The notes under the pieces were generated by a model. It had not been told where the DNA came from. It was given only the letters and a program-made list of their open reading frames with translations, and made no database searches. Position numbers and translations under genes: made by a program. From contig CAZLXB010000003.1 of the NCBI GenBank assembly GCA_964563545.1, positions 54,996 through 118,995 of the forward strand: a stretch of 64,000 bases of DNA. Reading direction: 5' to 3'. This document shows, in pieces, positions 59,279 through 64,000 of the stretch (position 1 is the first letter of the stretch; every line of letters begins with the position of its first letter). The stretch is from Casp-actino8 sp964563545. Its GTDB lineage: Bacteria; Actinomycetota; Acidimicrobiia; Acidimicrobiales; Ilumatobacteraceae.

Positions 59279-61783
59279 GTGCTGAACGATGATCCGGCGC
59301 CGACCGAACCCGACGTCGTTCCCGATCCGATCGACGTGATCGACGACGTCCCGACCGACGAGGCCGAGTCCCTTGCCGACACATCCGAACGTGTAGCGAA
59401 TCGCTGGAACCCGTTCCGCGGTTGGGAGCGCCGACGAATCGTCGCGTTCTGGGTGCGCGTGGTCTTGGTCGGTGTGAGCACGATCATCGCGATCGAAGTC
59501 GTGCAACCGTCGTTGTTGTTCCGCAACTCGACGCCGACCGGCGGCGACATGGGTGCCCATGTGTGGGGTCCGGCCTACCTCCGCGACCACCTCCTGCCCT
59601 GGAAGCTCAACGGCTGGTCGATGGATTGGTACTCGGGTTTTCCGGTCTACCGCTTCTACATGGTCGTGCCGGCGCTGATGATCGTTCTTCTCGACGTGGT
59701 GCTTCCCTACGGCGTGGCTTTCAAGTTGGTCGCGGTCCTCGGGATCGTGACGCTGCCCCTTTGTTCGTGGGCGTTCGGTCGGCTCGCTCGTTTCGCGTAT
59801 CCGATCCCCGAACTCTTCGCCGTGATCGGACTCGTGTACCTGCTCGACGAGAGTTACACGATCTATGGCGGCAACGTTGCCTCCACGATGGCCGGCGAGT
59901 TCTCGTTCTCGATCTCGCTGTCGTTCGCCATGCTGGCCTTTGGTTTCTTCGCCAACGGACTCGAAACCGGCCGTCACCGCGTCAAGGCCGCGATCTTCAT
60001 GGCTTTGGCCGTTTTGTGCCACGGCATCGTCGCGATCTACGTGGCGGTCGGTTTGACTCTCATGGCGCTGCTGCGCCTCGATCGCTCGCGAGCTCGGTGG
60101 TTCCTGACCACGGCCGGCACGGGCGCCCTGTTGTCGGCGTTCTGGATCGTGCCGTTCCTCATGAACCACGCGTACATGACCGACATGAAATACAAGGGCG
60201 AACCGGGGAACGGCTCGTTCACGTCGTACTGGGGAATGTTCTTCGCCCTGCCTCCGTTCTGGAACATCTTCTTCACCGCACTCGCGGTCGTCGGTTTCGG
60301 CGTGTCTCTCGTCCGGCGGCACGTGATCGGAACCTGGCTCGGTGTCACGGGGATCGTCTTCGCGGTCTTCGTCTACCTGTTCAACGACAGCCTGCCGATC
60401 ATCGGCCTGCTCTGGAATCCGAGACTGCTCCCGATGCTCAACATGTGCCGATATCTCTTGGCCGCGGTGGGTGTGGTGGAAATCGTGCGGGCACTGACCC
60501 GGTTGGCGATCTTCGAGCGATCCCGAGATGCAGAGGTCGATGACGACGTTCTGGAGCACACGACCTTCCGATCGGTCACGGCGGCCGCGGTGGTGTTCTT
60601 CGTCGCGACCCTCGCGGTGCTCGGCTTCCGCTTCCAGGTACTTCCACTCGGGAAAGTGGTCGACGAGGGTCAGGGTGCCGAGTACGCATGGGGGCCCTTC
60701 GAGACCAAGGCGAGCAACAAGGGTTTCGTCGACGGCTGGGCGCGATGGAACTTCAGCGGTTACGAGGGTCGGGCGGCGTACGGCGAGTATCACGACCTCG
60801 TCCAGCAGATGAAGTCGATCGGTGAAGACCGCGGCTGCGGTCGGGCGCTCTGGGAGAACTACAAGGAGAACGACAAGTACGGAACGACCATGGCGCTCAT
60901 GTTGCTTCCGTTCTGGACCGACGGCTGCATCGGCTCGAGTGAGGGCCTCTTCTTCGAAGCCGCCGGTACCACGCCGTACCATTTCCTGGCCGCGGCCGCG
61001 ATGTCGAAGCAGAGTTCCAATCCCGTGCGCGAGCTCCGGTACGTCGACAACGATGCAGCGGTCGGTATCGGATACCTACGCGCACTCGGAATCCGTTACT
61101 ACATGGGCGTCACGACCGAGGCCATCACGGAGGCCGACCGGTTGGTCGAAAGCGGCGACCTCGACCTGATCGCGCAATCTGGCCCGTGGCGGATCTACCA
61201 GGTGAGCGGATCCGACATCGTCAGTCCGCTGGCGTTCGAGCCAGTCGTGGTCGAGGGTCGCCCGGGTGATCAACGTGAACGTTGGCTCGAACTCGGAACG
61301 AGTTGGCTCCAACAACCCGACGAGTGGAATGCGTTGCCGGCCGCCGATGGTCCGCCGGAGTGGCAACGTGTCGGAGTCTCGGTCGATCTGTCGCGTCGAC
61401 AAGGCGAACCCGGTTCGGATTCGCGCCAGGTCGACATCGTCACTCCCGATCGACCGATCGAAGCCCGCCCGCAATCACCCGTGACGGTGTCGGCAGTCGA
61501 GATCGGCGAACAATCGGTGTCGTTCTCGGTTGATCGGGTCGGGGTGCCGATTCTCGTTCGCGTCAGTTACTTCCCCAACTGGAAAGTCGATGGTGCCCAA
61601 GGTCCGTACCGGGTCGCACCGAACATGATGGTCGTGGTGCCCACCGCGAACGACGTGAAACTCGAGTTCGGTTCGAGCAACATGGATCGCCTCGCCTACG
61701 TCCTCACCTTCATCGGTATCGGCGTGGTCGTGTCGATCTGGTGGCGTCGACGTCGCGACGAGAAGTCACACGTCCATCACTGA
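59279..61783 (+). CDS. GT-C-like/PTPS-related large membrane protein
   Basis: 834 residues from GTG 59279 (CAGTAT seven bases upstream). Acidic cytosolic N-terminus, then about ten to twelve helices between about 55 and 450, one exterior domain (about 465-800), and a final helix (about 806-823). The early exterior loop T-P-T-G-G-D-M-G-A-H-V-W-G with aspartate and histidine fits the GT-C catalytic loop, and the arrangement resembles the PTPS_related (PF10131) membrane family. Likely role is polyprenyl-phosphate-sugar transfer to a wall glycan or protein; this is inference. The first 50 residues look disordered. Confidence 0.72.
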   Translation: MLNDDPAPTEPDVVPDPIDVIDDVPTDEAESLADTSERVANRWNPFRGWERRRIVAFWVRVVLVGVSTIIAIEVVQPSLLFRNSTPTGGDMGAHVWGPAYLRDHLLPWKLNGWSMDWYSGFPVYRFYMVVPALMIVLLDVVLPYGVAFKLVAVLGIVTLPLCSWAFGRLARFAYPIPELFAVIGLVYLLDESYTIYGGNVASTMAGEFSFSISLSFAMLAFGFFANGLETGRHRVKAAIFMALAVLCHGIVAIYVAVGLTLMALLRLDRSRARWFLTTAGTGALLSAFWIVPFLMNHAYMTDMKYKGEPGNGSFTSYWGMFFALPPFWNIFFTALAVVGFGVSLVRRHVIGTWLGVTGIVFAVFVYLFNDSLPIIGLLWNPRLLPMLNMCRYLLAAVGVVEIVRALTRLAIFERSRDAEVDDDVLEHTTFRSVTAAAVVFFVATLAVLGFRFQVLPLGKVVDEGQGAEYAWGPFETKASNKGFVDGWARWNFSGYEGRAAYGEYHDLVQQMKSIGEDRGCGRALWENYKENDKYGTTMALMLLPFWTDGCIGSSEGLFFEAAGTTPYHFLAAAAMSKQSSNPVRELRYVDNDAAVGIGYLRALGIRYYMGVTTEAITEADRLVESGDLDLIAQSGPWRIYQVSGSDIVSPLAFEPVVVEGRPGDQRERWLELGTSWLQQPDEWNALPAADGPPEWQRVGVSVDLSRRQGEPGSDSRQVDIVTPDRPIEARPQSPVTVSAVEIGEQSVSFSVDRVGVPILVRVSYFPNWKVDGAQGPYRVAPNMMVVVPTANDVKLEFGSSNMDRLAYVLTFIGIGVVVSIWWRRRRDEKSHVHH

Positions 61784-61889
61784 TTGCGGATTTCGCAAAA
61801 ATCACGCTCCTCGCAGGACAAATGTCGTCGAACGGGCAGTGAACACACGTCATCTCGCTGATCGTCGAGCGGTAGCGTGGTCAGTTGCC

Positions 61890-63254
61890 ATGTCGACCAC
61901 CGAATCCCTCGATCAGATCGTCAAGGCCTACGACATTCGTGGGACGGTGCCCGATCAACTCGACTCCGAGATCGCCCACGCGCTCGGCGTCGGCTTTGCA
62001 ATGTTCGCCAAGTCGAAGGTGGCGATCGTGGCCCGTGACATGCGTCCGTCGGGGACCGAACTCGCCGAAGCCTTCGCGCGGGGGTTGATGGAACAAGGGG
62101 TCGACGTGATCGACCTCGGGTTGGCATCCACCGACCTTCTCTACTTCGCCGCCGGACGACTCGATGCTCCCGGAGCGATCTTCACCGCGTCGCACAACCC
62201 GGCCCAGTACAACGGAATCAAGTTCTGTCTGTCGGGCGCCCGGCCGGTCGGAGTCGACACCGGTCTTCTCGACATCAAACGGACGGCCGCCGAGGTCCTG
62301 GACGGACGGGGTCCGCGCCCGGCCGACCGAGGTGGGCGCACCACCGAGCGCGACATGCTGGCCGCCTTCGCCGACCATGTGGTGTCGTTCATCGACCCTG
62401 CGCAATTGCGCCCCATGCGGGTCGTGGCCGACACGGCCAATGGCATGGGTGGACTCGTGGTTCCGGCCGTCTTCGAACGTCTCCCGCGCCTCGAACTCGA
62501 GGTCATGTACGCCGAACTCGACGGCACGTTCCCCAACCATCCGGCCGATCCTCTGCAGTCGGCCAACCAGCGCGACCTCCAGGCGCGGGTCACCGCGGGC
62601 GGTTTCGACATCGGTCTTGCTTTCGACGGTGACGCCGATCGGGTCTTCGTGGTCGATGAGGAAGGTCGCGGACTCTCGGGGTCCACGACCACGGCCGTCC
62701 TCGCACGTGCGATGTTGCGCAAGCATCCGGGGGCCACGATCCTGCACAACCTGATCTGCAGCCGCGCCGTTCCCGAGGTCGTGCGGGAGAACGGGGGAGT
62801 CCCGGTTCGCACCAAGGTCGGTCATTCCTACATCAAGCAGCAGATGGCCGAGACCGGAGCCGTGTTCGGTGGCGAACACTCGGCGCACTACTACTTCGCC
62901 GACAACTATCGGGCCGACAGCGGTCTCATCGCGACGATGCTCATGCTCGAAGAGTTGTCGCGATCCGAGATCCGATTGTCCGAACTTCGCCGGCCGTTCG
63001 AGCGGTATTCGTCGAGCGGCGAGATCAACACGCAGGTCGCGAGCCCGACGGCGGTGATCGAGGCGGTCTCGACCAAGTACGAGGGCTTCGCCCAGGATCG
63101 GCTCGACGGGCTGACGGTCGACTGCGGCTCGTGGTGGTTCAACCTGCGTCCCTCGAACACCGAACCGCTGCTTCGCCTGAACCTCGAAGCTCCCACTCGC
63201 GAAGAATGCGACGACAAGGTCGCCGAGGTCCTCGTCGCCATCACGGCGGTTTGA
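61890..63254 (+). CDS. manB: Phosphomannomutase/phosphoglucomutase
   Basis: 454 residues from ATG 61890. T-A-S101-H-N-P is the phosphoserine loop; D-G-D-A-D-R near residue 246 binds magnesium; G-G-E-H-S-A-H is the sugar-binding loop; R-P-S-N-T-E-P is the phosphate-binding loop. It interconverts mannose-6-P and mannose-1-P, feeding the GDP-mannose pyrophosphorylase at 43.5 kb. TAGCGT lies 11 bases upstream. Glucose specificity is possible as well. Confidence 0.93.
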   Translation: MSTTESLDQIVKAYDIRGTVPDQLDSEIAHALGVGFAMFAKSKVAIVARDMRPSGTELAEAFARGLMEQGVDVIDLGLASTDLLYFAAGRLDAPGAIFTASHNPAQYNGIKFCLSGARPVGVDTGLLDIKRTAAEVLDGRGPRPADRGGRTTERDMLAAFADHVVSFIDPAQLRPMRVVADTANGMGGLVVPAVFERLPRLELEVMYAELDGTFPNHPADPLQSANQRDLQARVTAGGFDIGLAFDGDADRVFVVDEEGRGLSGSTTTAVLARAMLRKHPGATILHNLICSRAVPEVVRENGGVPVRTKVGHSYIKQQMAETGAVFGGEHSAHYYFADNYRADSGLIATMLMLEELSRSEIRLSELRRPFERYSSSGEINTQVASPTAVIEAVSTKYEGFAQDRLDGLTVDCGSWWFNLRPSNTEPLLRLNLEAPTREECDDKVAEVLVAITAV

Positions 63255-63321
63255 CGACATCCCCCCGACCAACGACCATGTGTGCTGAAGTGTGAGAGCA
63301 CGAGCCGACGAAAGTAACGAC

Positions 63322-63561
63322 ATGCCCCTCGATCCCGATCTCCTCACCGTCCTGGCCTGTCCGGTCGACCACGGTCCGCTGCACGTCTTCGACGACGAGA
63401 ACTGCATCTACAACCCCCGTCTCCACCGCCGGTACACGATCCGCGAAGGAATCGCCGTCATGCTCGTGGACGAATCGGAAATCGTGACCGATGCCGAGCA
63501 CGAGCGTCTGAACGCCCGCATCGCCAAGGGCGAGGGTCGCACGACCGGCCCGGCCCGCTGA
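63322..63561 (+). CDS. Trm112-like (DUF343/YcaR-type) small protein
   Basis: 79 residues from ATG 63322 (a GTG at 63292 would add 10). P-L-D-P-D-L-L-T-V-L-A-C-P-V and the later R-Y-T-I-R-E-G-I-A-V-M-L match the Trm112/YcaR family. Only one cysteine remains at A-C-P-V-D-H; the usual second is replaced by Asp, so zinc binding is doubtful. Family members act as small activators of methyltransferases in eukaryotes; the actinobacterial homologue sits after manB, as here. Confidence 0.8.
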   Translation: MPLDPDLLTVLACPVDHGPLHVFDDENCIYNPRLHRRYTIREGIAVMLVDESEIVTDAEHERLNARIAKGEGRTTGPAR

Positions 63562-63609
63562 CCCATCGCCCAACCCGTCCCATCGCCCCCGTTCACTCAA
63601 GGAGTCACC

Positions 63610-64000
63610 ATGTCCATCGCCGCTCGCAAGGACTACCGAGTTGCCGATCTGTCCATGGCCCCGTTCGGCCGCAAGGAGATCCATCTCGCCGAGCACGAAA
63701 TGCCCGGTCTGCGCGCGCTGCGCAAGGAATACGGTCCGCAGAAGCCGTTGAAGGGTGCGCGTATCTCCGGTTCGCTGCACATGACGATCCAGACCGCGGT
63801 GCTCATCGAGACCCTCGTCGAACTCGGCGCCGAGGTCCGCTGGGCCTCGTGCAACATCTTCTCCACCCAGGATCACGCGGCCGCAGCGGTGGTCGTGGGA
63901 CCGACCGGTTCGGTGGACGACCCGCAGGGCGTACCCGTTTTCGCATGGAAGGGTGAGACGCTCGAGGAGTACTGGTGGTGCACCGAGCAGATGATGACGT
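63610..64000 (+). CDS. ahcY: Adenosylhomocysteinase, N-terminal part
   Basis: The first 130 codons are in the window; the rest continues beyond 64000. AAGGAG lies five bases before the ATG. K-D-Y-R-V-A-D-L-S-M-A, S-G-S-L-H-M-T-I-Q-T-A-V-L-I-E-T-L, and S-C-N-I-F-S-T-Q-D-H-A-A-A-A are near-invariant AhcY blocks. The enzyme splits S-adenosylhomocysteine to adenosine and homocysteine. It follows the Trm112-like gene by 48 bases and may be cotranscribed with it. No SAH riboswitch is seen in the gap. Confidence 0.95.
   Translation, partial: MSIAARKDYRVADLSMAPFGRKEIHLAEHEMPGLRALRKEYGPQKPLKGARISGSLHMTIQTAVLIETLVELGAEVRWASCNIFSTQDHAAAAVVVGPTGSVDDPQGVPVFAWKGETLEEYWWCTEQMMT

Noticed and set aside
58268..60982. 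904-codon open frame antisense to DUF3499, CPBP and the GT-C-like gene
   Set aside because: Composition is typical of a codon-bias shadow (rich in R, H, D, E, Q), there are no family motifs, and three recognisable genes lie on the other strand.
63255..63609. SAH or SAM riboswitch before ahcY
   Set aside because: The gaps are only 67 and 48 bases and show no conserved stem or pseudoknot pattern; ahcY has an ordinary Shine-Dalgarno.
1..64000. tRNA, rRNA, transposase, integrase, toxin-antitoxin or defence islands
   Set aside because: Scanned both strands by eye for cloverleaf ends, rRNA cores and family motifs; none was convincing. Short tRNA-like folds cannot be excluded without a covariance-model search.

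Overview
The window looks like a scaffold of a high-GC actinobacterium, most probably of the class Acidimicrobiia (Ilumatobacter-like). This rests on the high-GC codon use, a WhiB regulator, three coenzyme F420 biosynthesis genes, mycothiol-linked families (inositol-phosphate synthase, a PIG-L deacetylase, a TIGR03084-type protein), a PafBC-type WYL pair, DUF3499, DUF5719, and a lysine/alanine histone-like protein. Two runs of exactly 100 N, each flanked by the same 55 bases on both sides, show that it is a short-read assembly, probably metagenome-derived. The genus assignment is inference.

Layout. 1-4.2 kb: acyl-CoA dehydrogenases, an FTR1-type iron permease behind a perfect DtxR/IdeR-like palindrome, and ilvD. 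4.2-8.1 kb (minus strand): inositol-3-phosphate synthase, an FdhF-like molybdopterin oxidoreductase and a DUF3054 membrane protein. 8.2-15.4 kb: folD, then the branched-chain amino-acid operon ilvB-ilvN-ilvC behind a transcription attenuator with a 14-residue leader peptide, then a homocysteine/cysteine synthase and convergent argG. 15.4-20.5 kb: a small phosphatase, a glycosyltransferase, an L,D-transpeptidase, and a two-gene operon of a DUF305 protein and a lipoprotein zinc peptidase with a duplicated, degenerate second domain. 20.6-25.6 kb: a complete five-gene Liv-type ABC importer ending in a strong terminator. 25.6-31.4 kb: a lipoprotein, a RarD-like transporter, pgi, a pafB/pafC pair, a DnaQ-like exonuclease and whiB. 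31.5-39.1 kb: PIN-PhoH ATPase, histone-like protein, TIGR03084 protein, PIG-L deacetylase, cofC, gpsA, an unrecognised protein and an FMN reductase.

39.2-56.2 kb is mainly surface-polysaccharide biosynthesis: four GT4/GT2 glycosyltransferases, a sugar-nucleotide pyrophosphorylase, an SDR-fold protein lacking its catalytic residues, GDP-mannose dehydratase, a polysaccharide flippase, a 1072-residue GT2/membrane protein, DUF5719 and a thioredoxin-like protein. cofE and cofD sit inside this block. 56.2-64 kb: ftsH, DUF3499, a CPBP protease, a GT-C-like membrane protein, phosphomannomutase, a Trm112-like protein and the start of adenosylhomocysteinase. The right half resembles the mycobacterial/streptomycete neighbourhood that links fbiA/fbiB, manC, DUF3499, manB and sahH.

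Gene organisation is very compact. Operons use 1-4 nt stop/start overlaps, and several convergent pairs overlap at their 3' ends. Many transcription-unit heads have a -10-like hexamer (TAnnnT or CAnnnT, often TAGCCT or TAGCGT) 6-9 nt before the start codon and no Shine-Dalgarno sequence, which suggests widespread leaderless transcription. Genes inside operons or with real leaders (gpsA, gmd, livK, ahcY, whiB, phoH) do show Shine-Dalgarno sequences. I saw no rRNA, tRNA, CRISPR array, transposase or prophage.
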